Of a DNA stretch of 64,000 nucleotides, positions 35,458-46,385 are shown one piece after another. The DNA lies in contig NC_088315.1 of assembly GCF_910592395.1 (NCBI RefSeq), forward strand, positions 16,475,808 through 16,539,807, read 5' to 3'. Both the position numbers and the translations under genes were made by a program. The stretch's first letter is position 1; each line of letters starts with the position of its first letter. The notes beneath the pieces were generated by a model. The model had not been told where the DNA came from. It was given only the letters and a program-made list of their open reading frames with translations, and searched no databases. This DNA is from Lineus longissimus. Lineage: Eukaryota > Nemertea > Pilidiophora > Heteronemertea > Lineidae.

Positions 35458-36706
35458 GGGGCATTTGCCCCCCCGGACATCTGCCCCCCGGATCTTTCCC
35501 CCCGGATTTTTGCCTCCCGGACATTAGCCCCCCTAGGACCTCTGCCCCCCTAGGACGTCTGCCCCCCCCCCCCGACATTTACCGCCGGGGACAGTCAAAG
35601 AGAACTTGGATGAGTCGGTCAGTCCAAGAGTAGCAGGATGATCAGCTTTGGCCTGTATTAATAGATTTAAGAGCATACTTATGTGCATTGCTCCAGGGCA
35701 ATCCATAGGTCAAATGTAAGAATGGTAAGGATTGCTGTATTTCTTTTAAATGAAAATTACTGAAGGTAGCAGAATTACTGAAGGTAGCAGGTAGGCCACC
35801 CTTCTACTGAAGGTAGCAGAATTACTGAAGGTAGCAGGTAGGCCACCCTTCAGTAATTTTCAGCACAAAATAATTTAAATAATGATTACCTTCTTTGACC
35901 TGTACTATAACTTCATTTCTTGATTGGTTGTGATGGTGGAAGGAGACGGAGGTGTCATGTGAAGTTTTCTATTTTAATCAAACAACAAACAAGTTTCAAA
36001 ACATCAGATATACATGTACATGTACTAAAAATAGATTTACAGAAACATTGTATGACAGAGGCATTTCTCAGAAAAGGAGTATCATTAGGCCACTTTAAAA
36101 AAAAGCTGGTTAGCGTCCTTGCTTCTGGGAGGAGGTGGGTAGGGGGAGGTGTTTTTGTTTTTTTAAATTCATTTTAAGGCTGAAATAATAGCTGCTGAGC
36201 AAATAAAAAAAATCTGAAATATGATAAAATCCGGGTAGGTGTACATTCAAGTGTAAAATGCACTATAAATTTTTTTGGCTCTCGAGCACTTTGTCGGGTA
36301 GGAAGGGGCCGCTAACTAACTTTTTTTTTTATTCGGGCTTAGGTACGCAAGCCTATTCCGTCACAAGCATCGGAATAGCATTCCGCGACGTTACTATACT
36401 GTATATAGAATTATCGTGACTATAAATAGAAAAGAAACAATGTATTCAGAAATCCTATGGGGCTAATGTCCGGGGGGGCAAATGTCCGGTGGCAGATGTC
36501 CTAGGGGGGCAGAAGTCCTAGGGGGGCTAATGTCCGGGGGGCAAAAATCCGGGGGGCAGATGTCCTAGGGGGCAGAAGTCCTAGGGGGGCTAATGTCCGG
36601 GGGCAAAAATCCGGGGGGCAGGTGTCCTTGGGGGCAGAAGTCCGGGGGCAGAAGTCCGGGGGCAGAAGTCCGGGGGGCAAATGCCCAGGGGGAAGTGTCC
36701 TGATAC
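35458..36706. mobile_element. Element with inverted minisatellite ends
   Basis: 35458-35590 is an array of C-rich units (CCCCCCGGACAT, CCCCCCTAGGAC) and 36462-36706 is an array of the same units in inverse orientation (GGGGGGCAGATGTCC, GGGGGGCTAATGTCC). They enclose 35591-36461, which has a duplicated ACTGAAGGTAGCAG motif (35760-35850) and no gene. This matches foldback-type elements whose inverted ends are themselves tandem repeats. Confidence 0.7.
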
Positions 36707-37376
36707 TCAACAAAACACATGCATGTGACAAGATACAGAAAAAGGTAATCTATACTATGATTGGTCAATAGGATATTCAGGTAGGCGGGGCCTACATTCC
36801 AGGATGCGGCTTGCATCTCTTATCATCAGTTCCGACACACTCAAATGGAACATGTCGCCGAAGTTTCGTTTCTCTCAAGAGCAGGATCTGCTCTCGCTGT
36901 AAAACCTTTACAATAAGAACCGAAGAATCACCGGAATCAGTGAGAAGTAATCGCGAAAAATCTAAATGATGCAAAAAAGGATTAAGAGTGAATCACCTAT
37001 ACTGACTACAAAAAAATGTATCTTAAACTGTCATGCACATAGCCGTTTACACCAGGCCCTGGAAGGCCAAGAAATGTTCGCGCAGAATTCGATTGTCATT
37101 ACAAGTCACATTAAAACATATATGAGTCAGTTAAAAAGCCTAGTACTGGTCTTTCCTGGATCAGTGTCACTTAAATGACCATGTTACGTTTACCGCAATT
37201 CAATGTATGCTTTTTAACCCAACTAACGTTATTTCTTCGCGGTAAACGTAACGACGTCATTGTCGTTACCGTTGTCGTTTCTCGTTCGAGTTCTTAGCTC
37301 TAAAGAAACCTTCCCTACTCATGTGATAGCCCTTACTGAGTTCTATATGGATTTCAATAAATTGAACTGAATTGAA

Positions 37377-37655
37377 TTGAAATTGAATTGTTACTTTTGT
37401 ACCCCAGAGTTAAAACTTAGTGTAAAGTCATGCAATGGCATAGACAAGAGAGCTGATGTGCACAAAATGAAGAGCTGGTACCGAAGTGAGGCATCCTGTC
37501 TGTTACAGGAAGTTGTGTTTCGACTAGAGATCCAGACATGTATAGATTGCCAAAGGCTCCGTTTGAATACAATTGCTCATATCAGTTGGCTGATCAATGT
37601 CCCGGTTATCGATATTGAATTCGACAACTCTGTTTCAAGTTTAATTCTGAAATAG
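37377..37655 (+). CDS. Conserved ORF E (right arm), 92 codons, unrecognised
   Basis: Right-arm partner of 31007-31288. Same open length except one missing codon (KLSVK against KLYSVK on the left). Six other residues differ. No ATG at the start and no clear splice sites, so it may be an exon or an accidental open stretch. Preceded by an AATTG-rich simple repeat. Confidence 0.35.
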   Translation: MKLNCYFCTPELKLSVKSCNGIDKRADVHKMKSWYRSEASCLLQEVVFRLEIQTCIDCQRLRLNTIAHISWLINVPVIDIEFDNSVSSLILK

Positions 37656-38149
37656 CCTTAACATACAAACATACAAAAAAATGTTCTTTTCATGTCTGAA
37701 AAATCGAGTGAATAAAGCATGTTACCAATCGATGCAATTCTTCACAAAAAAGAAATTTAGCCACAAAAGCACAATTGTGGTACGAACAAAAGCTTCAAGG
37801 ACAGTTAGATTTCACAAATTATCGATCCTTCCGTCATTCCCATTCCGCTGTTGAGGTCATAGGTCTAGAACTCTGTATTCTGCGTGTGATCATCTTTATC
37901 TACCAATTTGCAGTCCGACATGTTGTATATGCCCAACTGTTTCAACATCCTCGGGTTTGTCTGAATTTGTGCTCAACTTATCGTATAAATTGTAGGCCCA
38001 TATGGCCCCTTGTCGAATGACTTTTCAATAACGGAACTCGTTTGAAAAATTGGTTCACAACCTGTTTTAGAATACATGTGGTTGTCGAGGAAGTCCATCC
38101 AGGGACAGAGTATGAGTTGAAAGACATCGGTAGGATATGATATAGGGTA

Positions 38150-38272
38150 GAATGGGGTAATTATAGCCCCGGTTTATATGTAGCCCCTGCAGTGTTTGAT
38201 GTATGGGGATATCAATCAATGTCATTAGCAGGGGCTACAATTAAACCGGGGCTACAATTACCCCAGTCTACC
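38150..38272. mobile_element. Palindromic MITE-like element (right arm)
   Basis: Counterpart of 27405-27520; inverted halves with TAGCCCCGGTTTA. Confidence 0.75.
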
Positions 38273-38477
38273 ATATCTTTCGCCTGTTTGAATTTTCTTC
38301 TGATTCGACTCTGCACCTTATCGAAGAACATTACACAATAACCAAGGACTTACGTGCGATATGAGTACATCGGTTCATCTTTCTATTTGGCTATTTGGCA
38401 GTGGTGAAAGATTCTGTCCAACCTATGTTTGAGAACGGTGAGTATATCGGTACATCTTTCTCTCGGCTATTTGGGAA

Positions 38478-38690
38478 GATCAGTGCCGTAGTGGTTAGAG
38501 CACCGGGCTCATAATCAGGAGGTCGTGGGTTCGCTTGGTCGTGTTTCGTCTTTGTGTACTTGAGCAAGGCACTTTACCCTACTTGCTTCTCTCCACCCAG
38601 AAATAAATGGGTACCTAGCTGGTACCCAGAGATGGCAAACTATGAATGTTAGCTGCAGCTCGGACCTGTGACACTCCCAGAGAGTAGAGC
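38478..38690 (+). mobile_element. tRNA-derived SINE (right arm)
   Basis: GTGCCGTAGTGGTTAGAGCA head, CTCATAATC anticodon-like loop, GGTCGTGGGTTCGC B box (the left copy keeps GGTTCGATT), then GAGCAAGGCACTTTACC and CCAGAAATAAATGGGTACC in the body. It is flanked on the left by two diverged copies of an ATCGGTACATCTTTCT segment. Confidence 0.75.
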
Positions 38691-38716
38691 TTGAATCGCG
38701 AATGTACAGGCCAATA

Positions 38717-39690
38717 CACTAGTGGGAGACTTTTTCCGAATTATCAGCGGTTTCTCTAACTTTTTCTTGATTTCTCCGACATTGTCCGGATTGTACTTTG
38801 TCTAAATGTCAGAATTCCATAAAACTTGTGAAAAAACTAGGCCTTCCCAAATGTAGGCCATTAAAGATCAAAGGCCGTTGTTAGATGGGGTTAATGAGGT
38901 GGGATGCAAACACCCAGAGTAACCCTAAGTGTGAATACCAATTAGCTCCTCTCCTTGGACCCTTTGCATTTCACACATGAGTGCACCTGGGTTGGCCCTC
39001 TCCGTGTTTGAGAAGGGGAGACCTTGTAATACTAGATGCAATACAGAAATGGCTGATTTTTGCAATTTAATTTCAAAATTTCAAATTAATGGCTAGAAAT
39101 TTGATGTTTTGCAATTGAATGTCATGCAGTTTATTTCATCAAATAATGTAGGAAATGACATTATTCCTGAACTGGAAGTGAAATTATTGAAAAAAAATTA
39201 TTTTGCAATTAGATTTGAGCATGGTGTACAATTCAATTCAAGTCTGTATCATGCAAATAGATACTGTCAATATTTTGTAAATTACACAGTTCAGTACATC
39301 AAAAATATCTTTAATTCACATGAGGCTTTGTTTCTTTATGCTATCAAAATAGGCATATTTTTGTAAAGTCTCCTCTGCTTAAACATGGAGAGGCCCAACC
39401 CAGGTGCACTAATGTGTGACATGCAAAGGGTCCAAGGAGACGAGCTAATTGGTATTCACACTTAAGGTTACTCTGGGTGTTTGCATCACCCCTCATTAAT
39501 CCCATTCAATTGAGGCCTTTGTTCTTGAATGGCCTACTTTTGGAAGACCTAGTTCTTTTCACAGGTTTCATGGAAATCTGACCTTTTGGACAAAGCCGGA
39601 GAAATGTCGGATAATGTCGGGGAAATGTCGGAGAAATCAGCAAAAAGTTAGAGAAACCGTTAATATGTCGGAAAATGCTTCCCACTCGTG
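38717..39690 (+). mobile_element. Foldback element, intact right copy (974 bp)
   Basis: Starts CACTAGTGGGAGACTTTTTC and ends with its imperfect inverse before CTCGTG. The two inverted ends (38717-39010 and about 39380-39690) are about 300 bases each. Flanking ATA on both sides (38714-38716 and 39691-39693) may be a 3-base target duplication. The centre carries a plus-strand open segment (39109-39366, 85 codons; LNVMQFISSN, IIPELEVKLLKK, FAIRFEHGVQFN), also open in the left copy. No transposase. Confidence 0.75.
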
Positions 39691-40036
39691 ATAGAAGTAT
39701 ACAACGATGGTGAAAACATCACAGGAGTTGGTGTCGACGTTTTAACACTGATCTTATCTGTTTTTCTCGAAGGGGAGAAGAGATAGCGCAGTATTATGGC
39801 GTCTGCACAAATTACAAAAATAGGACAAGAAATATATATTTCTAAGACACTTTTTTCGGGCCCCATCAAAACAACAGATTCAAAATGATTCAACTGATCC
39901 AAGGACTGGGCAAAAATCATGTCATCACTTCATCATTACTGGTACATTGTAATCCAGGGGCGTAGCTAGCTTTTTGGTGTTGGGGGCGGCAAAAGGCTCT
40001 GCGGGGAGGTTCTCATTTTCTGGCGACTTCTGAAGG

Positions 40037-40077
40037 GGGGGGGGGGCATTTCCCCTTGCCCCCCCCCCCCCCCCGCC
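40037..40077. repeat. G tract followed by C tract (right arm)
   Basis: About 10 G, a short GGCATTTCCCC link, then about 15 C. The left arm has only one long tract at the same place (21838-21868). It interrupts a segment that is otherwise well conserved between arms. Confidence 0.95.
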
Positions 40078-40384
40078 CCACTCCCCGCTCGCTACTCCCC
40101 TGTAATTGTAAAACTGCAACTACCTGCAGATATGCTCTTGTGTACTATAATTTTTTTGCTCAAATTTATTTTTCTTGTCTAAATTGGAAGTTCCCTACGT
40201 TTCCAGGTATGGGTGTACTTGAGACCTCGGGTAAAAAAGGCATCCAGATTTCAAACTTTACCTAACGATAGAGTCTTGCATTCGTCCTCACCGGAAATTT
40301 CGAAGAGGGGATACTTAATTGTCAAGTTGTGGTAAATAGATGGCTTAGATTAATGAAATTAGATATAATCCTCAATCTCCGGTT

Positions 40385-42015
40385 GATTCTCAATCTACAG
40401 AGTCTGGCCATCACAGGAATATACTTTTTCATGATATATTTACAAAAATATGGTCTCACTGGCCAGTTAAGGACTTGTATTTTAGTAGGCCCAGATCAAT
40501 GGGCAAAAGATATTTGAATCTTCAAAAATTTCATGATTTTATTGTTATATGGATGCCACATATAAATTGTTGATAATGATTGGGCACTTTTTTTACCAAA
40601 ATCTATGTACACAGAATGTATATATGGATTGTGTTTGGCGTGGAACTGATCTCCTGATCTTTAATAGCCGATGAGCTTTAGTTTTGTTCGCAGATTTTGC
40701 AGCACAGACGTCATCATGTTGGCTCCCTCCCGACACGACAGGGCCAGTGACACTCGGTATTGTCAAACATATTTACCAAACAAGCCATGACAACATTATC
40801 CCCATATGAGACGTAATCAGACCTGGTGGGATATTTTCTTTGGAGAATGACAATACAGTCACATTAGCGTTGTTGTCGTTATCCTTATATAACATCATCT
40901 TTGCCGTCATCTCGGAACGATTCAAGCATTTCCTGAAGGTCGTCGGAAGTGTTCGGGCTTCGGACTGTTTTTAGGGATGCCAGTAGGGAATCCCTCACGT
41001 AGCTTTTTCAAATTCGGCAATTTACGTAATACAGTTCATTGTGGGTATAGTGTGCACAATGTGATAAAATGAAAAGTTTAAGGAACATTTCTCTAGTTTT
41101 AGGATTGAAATGAAGTACCAATTGTATGAACTGGTAAATGCAAATAATTTTGGTATCAAATGCTAGGTCCAAAAGCCTTTAGATAATGTTTTGATTCCAA
41201 TGACCATTTCAACTTTTATAGTCAAAAACGTCAAAATACTAACATGTTAACAAGTGTACCACAAAGCGGCAGCATAATACGCCCGTCGCACCGCACTCCG
41301 AAACTAACCACGAGCATGGCAAATGTACCGGTAATTTACGGTTGCTGCATGGTCTAATTGTATAGCATTTCCAACTCTGTCACTTGAGATGTCGGCTTGT
41401 ACTTATATACACCCAACTCCACAATGATACAGAAAGATGACGCCCATCGGGCTACTTGTTCTTGCAGTTACAGTCCAGAATGTGAAGTCCGAGATTACCG
41501 CCTGGCTGCCATATTTGATATTGGATCAGGCTCAAAATCAATAAGTGACCTCTCTCACCTCACCCCATCATTTCACAGAAAATTCAAGGCCATCTGATGA
41601 CTCGTTCAGCAGTTACGATTAGAATCTGAAATTTAAGATTGCCGCCTGGCGGCCATACCGGATATCGAATTGGGCGAAAATCACTTGGCATCCCAGCCCC
41701 ACATCCCAGTCGCATAGTAAGATGAAACCAATCCGACGAACCATCGGCGAGTAATAACACTTTTTATTTGTTTGTATAACGCCCCCTAGTGGCCAAACGA
41801 GGATGGATATAAGGTCGAATGTTACTGTCGCCTAGGGGTACATAGGAGCAGAGATTTGGATGAATAGCTTCCAGTGATCATGAAGTTTTCATATTGCGTA
41901 ATTTGACACAAACTTTGACCCCTGTTAAATTGAAAAGAGGTCAAGGTCAAAACCCATAGGACATGTTATGTTCCTTATAAGAAGTACCTGTCATAATAAA
42001 TTCAGCAAGCTGCCA
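40385..42015. other. Right-arm-specific DNA without a recognised gene
   Basis: About 1.6 kb missing from the left arm (which jumps from about 21540 to 21550 here). The second half (41380-42015) is made of diverged units of the GACCTT repeat family (GCCGCCTGGCGGCC, ATGCCCCTGGTGGCCAAG). The first half is AT-rich with no ORF of note. Confidence 0.55.
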
Positions 42016-42655
42016 CCAATACTGAGTGAGTTCTCACACTTTTTGTGTTTTTGCATAATGCCCCTGGTGGCCAAGCCATGAATGATATAACGTCCAAAGT
42101 TAGTCTGTAAGTTACTGTCACCTAGGGATACACATGTACATAGATTGGGATCAATAGCTTCAGTGGTTTACGAAATGTGAACATTTCGTAATTTGACACA
42201 AACTCTTACCTCTGTGGCCTTGAAATGAAGGTCAGTGTCAAAACCAGTACAACGTATTATGTCCCTTTCCATGAGGTATCTGCCATAAAATTTTCAGCAA
42301 GCGGTGACCAAAATTGGCAGAGTTATTGTCTTGTTTGTGCTTTCACATACCACCCCAGAGTGGCCGAACCGTGAGTGAGAACAGGCCAGATATCGAACTC
42401 AACCTTACCCGCCCCCTGTTCTTACCACCAAAAAATGAGAGTAAAATATCTAACGGTTCTAAAGTTATAGCCCGGACGCACAACGCACGACAAGCCCATG
42501 CCATAATACGTCCGTCTTGCGACGGGCGTATAAAAAGGTGGTATCGGTAGGGTAGGAAAAGAAGATTTTAGGTATTGCGGATCCTCCAAACAGGAGATAG
42601 AAAGCTGGGGTAGCAGAACTTACGAAAGGATTACGAGTTTCATCATGTTCTATTT

Positions 42656-43003
42656 TTGCAAAGATATTTTTTATTCCCAAACAGGACTGGAACCGAGCTC
42701 CTAGGTCATCATCTTACAATCTGCACTAATGAGACACTTAACAACCAACATTTGGCCTGTCAAAACTATCATAGAGTATTGGAACAGTCTATTAAATGGA
42801 TTGGGATTTATCATAGAGTATTGGGTAGATTTTCTTTCACCTTTAATAAGCATTGTTTAATTTCGAATATCCCAGCCTTTAATGAGACCAGAAAGTCAAA
42901 CAATAGGCCACTAGCTGTTCTGATGGCCGAGATGTTTGTTTTAAAGTCTGATCATCCGTTTGAGACTTCATGTATAACGCTAATTATTGCTGGTCAAGAG
43001 TGA
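42656..43003 (+). pseudogene. Conserved open segment (right arm), unrecognised
   Basis: 115 codons without an initiating ATG. The second half (NYHRVLGRFSFTFNKH, then FNETRKSNN, LAVLMAEMFVLKSDH) matches the left arm at 20800-20546. The right copy contains an internal duplication of about 45 bases (repeating CATAGAGTATTGG). It may be an exon remnant; no family recognised. Confidence 0.35.
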
Positions 43004-43190
43004 GATTCCCTTTTCATTAAAGCGGATTTTCCTAAGAGGGGTTGCCCGTTGCCCGGAGGTGCTCAGAAGCGCCTTATGATCTGAGTTTAGGATTTTGATT
43101 GTCCAGGGTGATACCTATGATTGTATTTTTTCAACAGTCACACTTATTTGCGAAACCAATTGATAAATGTAATAAATCCTTTCAGCTAAA

Positions 43191-43448
43191 ATGACCCAGC
43201 TTTTAGTAAGTAAACTATTCCAACAGTTGATTATCAACAAAGAGCTTCTAAATCCTGATCTCGGATCTTTCGCTGCGGCGTCATTTTTACACTGCAGCAT
43301 CATCTGCGTCATGATGAAGGTTTGTTCAACGTTTAATATTGTGCCAAGTGGCAAGGGGTTTTGCTGTCAGCTTAGTCACAAGACTGGAACATGCTTGGGA
43401 AAAGAACATGCGGTTGGGAAATTGGGAAGCTTCATGTTCCAAGAAAAG
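43191..43448 (+). CDS. Gene C, exon 1 (right arm)
   Basis: 86 codons from ATG (MTQLLVSKLFQQLIINKE) to donor AAG|GTAATA in phase 0. It has an internal hydrophobic segment (about residues 28-44) that could anchor the protein or act as an uncleaved signal, then two close Cys pairs. Nearly unchanged compared with the left arm (two amino-acid and two silent differences). Intron 43449-43739 (291 bases) ends in TCGTAGCAG. A CTTTCAG just before the ATG leaves room for another upstream exon. Confidence 0.6.
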
Positions 43449-43739
43449 GTAATATTTTTAAATTTCCTCCTACAATCATGCGCATAGTTTGGGGAATCTG
43501 GGTTGAAACCAGGGTACAATATCAATGTCGCTTCATTTGCTCAGAATTTTTAGAAAATCACATTGACTTACGTTTCGCAGAAATAATTAATAATTAATCC
43601 TCAAATTCTTGGTAATAACATAACATTTTATGCTAATGTGCTCTACAAATGTGCTCATTGAAAACACAGTCCAATTCCTAAAACCAGTGAACCTAAGGAA
43701 CCCAACAGCTAATGCAATGCTAAACATCTCTCGTAGCAG

Positions 43740-44711
43740 GGGCATGTTGCCATGAAATTGATGCATAAGATAAGAATCATACCCTCCATTCCGTCGAATG
43801 ACTATCACTATATTGGTTTTGGTTATCGCAAAGGCTATCTACTGGCAATGTCAAGAGAAAATTTACTGACTTTCCGATTCAATAAAACCAGTGTTACTTA
43901 CAACATAGTACATAATGTGTGGCTTTCCCGGCCCAGAGAAGAATTTGGTAAAATCAGGCCTTATTGTAGTTATGACAGTATAGTTTTTTTTACTTCGTCA
44001 TTAAAGAAAGCAGACATTCAATATTTTGATTTTATCAGGGAGAGTTTTGGTCACATTTCCCTTGTTCATAAGGACAAGATGTTTATAAAAACTACTTTGA
44101 AAAGATCATTTAGTTACCTTAAGTGGAGAAGAAACTGTTTGTCTCTTGTTGTTGAGCAAAAAATTGCTACATGTACTATAAGTGTAAATCAAAGACGGCC
44201 TTGGGTGTATATAATATACGATGTCATATTTGATAACAGAAAAATTATTTTTAAGAATGGAGTAATAGGAATAAATGGATTACGTGGCTATCATATTTTT
44301 TATGTGGATGTGATTTTCAACTTTTTAATTGGGTTTAGGCAAGATCATTATACAGTATCCTTTTACAACAAGACAGCAACAACTGTTAACCTGATCAGAT
44401 CTGTCAGATTTCCATACAAAGTCAATGTGAATATAAAAGGTTATTCTCGAAGCTATGTTCGTTTCATATATTCGAACTTCCAAGGGTATTATATTGGACT
44501 GGATTTTAAACCACTTGTCTGCTGCTTAACGGACAGGCTTTACAATGGATTCATTAAACACTTCATGAGAACGCTTCGTATAAAATCACCCAGGTATTTG
44601 GATCATGATCTAGCAGTAGACTCGTTTGGCAACTTGAATTACTTCCAGAGGACTCATCATAAGAAACAAGACTTGTTTGCAAACATTAATGTGTATTCAG
44701 TGATTAATTAA
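43740..44711 (+). CDS. Gene C, exon 2 (right arm); unrecognised, possibly beta-trefoil-like
   Basis: Continues exon 1 in phase 0 (GGG CAT GTT GCC ATG) for 323 codons to TAA, giving about 409 residues in all. Motifs as in the left copy: DYHYIGFGYRKGYLLAMS, YIIYDVIFDNRKIIFKNG, YYIGLDFKP, HFMRTL, DSFGNLNYFQ. It aligns with gene A along its length: GYLLAMS with GYLRISS, IIFKNGVIGINGL with AVLTNGVTLNMLK, GNLNYF with GNFLFF. No indels relative to the left copy although the flanking DNA has them, which supports selection for an intact frame. The FGF-type trefoil assignment is a hypothesis from motif spacing only; cellular role unknown. Confidence 0.7.
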   Translation, partial: GHVAMKLMHKIRIIPSIPSNDYHYIGFGYRKGYLLAMSRENLLTFRFNKTSVTYNIVHNVWLSRPREEFGKIRPYCSYDSIVFFTSSLKKADIQYFDFIRESFGHISLVHKDKMFIKTTLKRSFSYLKWRRNCLSLVVEQKIATCTISVNQRRPWVYIIYDVIFDNRKIIFKNGVIGINGLRGYHIFYVDVIFNFLIGFRQDHYTVSFYNKTATTVNLIRSVRFPYKVNVNIKGYSRSYVRFIYSNFQGYYIGLDFKPLVCCLTDRLYNGFIKHFMRTLRIKSPRYLDHDLAVDSFGNLNYFQRTHHKKQDLFANINVYSVIN

Positions 44712-45992
44712 GCTCATTTTACGCCAGGAAAACTGGTTTAAGGCATTTTGTCCCAATCATTATTAATGCAACCAGAGGAATCTCCGTCACAGGTGGCCAA
44801 TCTATAAAGTACAATAGTTATTTCATCTAATTAGTGAACAAAAAATTGTCAAAAACTGTTTTAAAGGTTTATACAAAGTCATCGATTGGCAAACAAAAAC
44901 AATTTGTCAGTTTTTCTTACAAAAAGATCTCTCGCAGCACCCATTCAATGTGTGAATCCAGCAACAGGCCAAAGGTTAATCGAATCCACTAGGGTGTGTA
45001 ATCACTTGTTTCAAAGTTACCTTTTCAGGGCTCCTGAGGAGGTCATTTTTTATTCCAGAAAAACAACAATCAATGTAAAACGACAATGTCGAAACCCATC
45101 ATGTATTTTTCTGCAATGAAACCTTACAGAGGCGATAGGATTTATTATGCGTGTCTCTAGTCCTGCTTGCTTAAACTGATTACCACTGAAACAAGCTGCT
45201 GAAAAATAAGTAAATTCTGACCGAGGAGACGTTCATTACCTATCATAAATAGAGTAACACATGTAGCTACTTCGTAGTAAATTAGGTGATGGGCATCTTC
45301 ATGCGATAAAAAGAAATCGAACTACTGTCAACATGCTGCATTGAATTTATCAGGTCAGGGAAAATGTCCAACATTTATCCGTTTACTCGAATTGCTTATT
45401 GCTGGTCACATGACTGGCATATTTTGGCTGAACGGCTCACATGAGTTCTGTTCAGTGGACATTACATTAGACAGAATTCTATCACTAGTAGGTTTCATTG
45501 TAAGAAACTGTTTTAGGAAAAGTTCATTAATGGAATAAGTTATGGGTTTAAAATAACAATGATGTTGATTAACACGCTTTATCTCCAATCATAGTATTTT
45601 AAAAGTAGGGCAGAACTTTGCCGCTGGAATTTTTATGCATGCATGTCAGCTTTAAGACGTTTAAGCCAGGTCGAAAACACAAATGCGTGACCGCCCAAAT
45701 ATGATATACTACCAGCAAACCGCCGTGGCGCTACCGTATAGTTAACTGTGCTTGGGATGTAGAGCATCGTAAGGAGCATCACTTCACACACATTCAGCAA
45801 AAATCGGACAGTTCCTTACTATTTACATGGCTTTGCTACTACAGTTTGCTCCAAGATGTTTAGAAAAGTTGCGTATCGCTCTCATTTCAAAAGTATCCAA
45901 TCGATTTTGACAAAACGCACCTCTAAAAAAATCTTCATGTCAAGATCCTTTCATTTAGTCAATATCCAACTGACTTCTGGAAAATAACGCCA
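44712..45992. other. Right arm between gene C and ORF B, with a 730-bp insertion
   Basis: 44712-44954 and 45689-45992 match 18347-17761 on the left. About 44955-45688 is present only on the right and is bracketed by TGA, a possible 3-base target duplication. The insert has no recognisable ORF. Confidence 0.55.
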
Positions 45993-46385
45993 TTGACATT
46001 GCCAAGTAAATCGCATACAAACATTACGCACGATAATGTATTGTGTGATCATCTGCACCGTATTTGCCACGACGTACGAAAAGAACTAAAATGTTCCTGC
46101 CGTGAGGTGATGCCCCATGGTCTGTTATGGCGCATGGCATTCTACCAGGACTACGATTCCATTACACTGGATGCATTGCGGCATCAAACGCTTCCTGGTT
46201 TTTTTACGGAGGACGAATACGAAATTGCGCCACCTATGTTTTCTTCATCGGAGATGATACAAAATGCTTTGAAATATTCCACGGACGATTTCAACCTGCG
46301 GTTCACGAATCACGGGATGAAGAAAACCATTGGAGGTAATAACTCTGTCAGCCCTCTTGGAATGAACTGCATGGCCTCAAAGTAG
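45993..46385 (+). CDS. ORF B (right arm), 130 codons, unrecognised; possible upstream exon of gene A
   Basis: Open from a stop-free stretch without a clear ATG at its start. Pattern: CDHLHRICHDVRKELKCSC, then ALRHQTLPGFFTEDEYEI, then MFSSSEMIQNALKYSTDDF, then MKKTIGG. It lies 145 bases upstream of the gene A exon on the same strand. A donor-like GAG|GTAATA ends at 46335, but joining there to the gene A acceptor (46530) gives the wrong phase. The left copy is frame-shifted in a T homopolymer. It could be an exon of A with a different donor, or an unrelated decaying ORF. Confidence 0.4.
   Translation: MTLPSKSHTNITHDNVLCDHLHRICHDVRKELKCSCREVMPHGLLWRMAFYQDYDSITLDALRHQTLPGFFTEDEYEIAPPMFSSSEMIQNALKYSTDDFNLRFTNHGMKKTIGGNNSVSPLGMNCMASK

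Larger units (their letters stand above)
31579..37086. other. Spacer between the inverted-repeat arms
   Basis: Homology between the arms stops at CAATCGAAT (31578) and ATTCGATTG (37087). The 5.5 kb between them is not self-inverted except for the minisatellite element at 35458-36706. It contains a duplicate of the LamG gene upstream region, a truncated BEL/Pao element and simple repeats. 31579-31940 and 36707-37086 hold nothing I recognise. Confidence 0.8.

Noticed and set aside
36501-36816. Pro-rich minus-strand ORFs (repeated PPDFCPRTSAP-like)
   Set aside because: Translation of the G-rich minisatellite ends of the spacer element.
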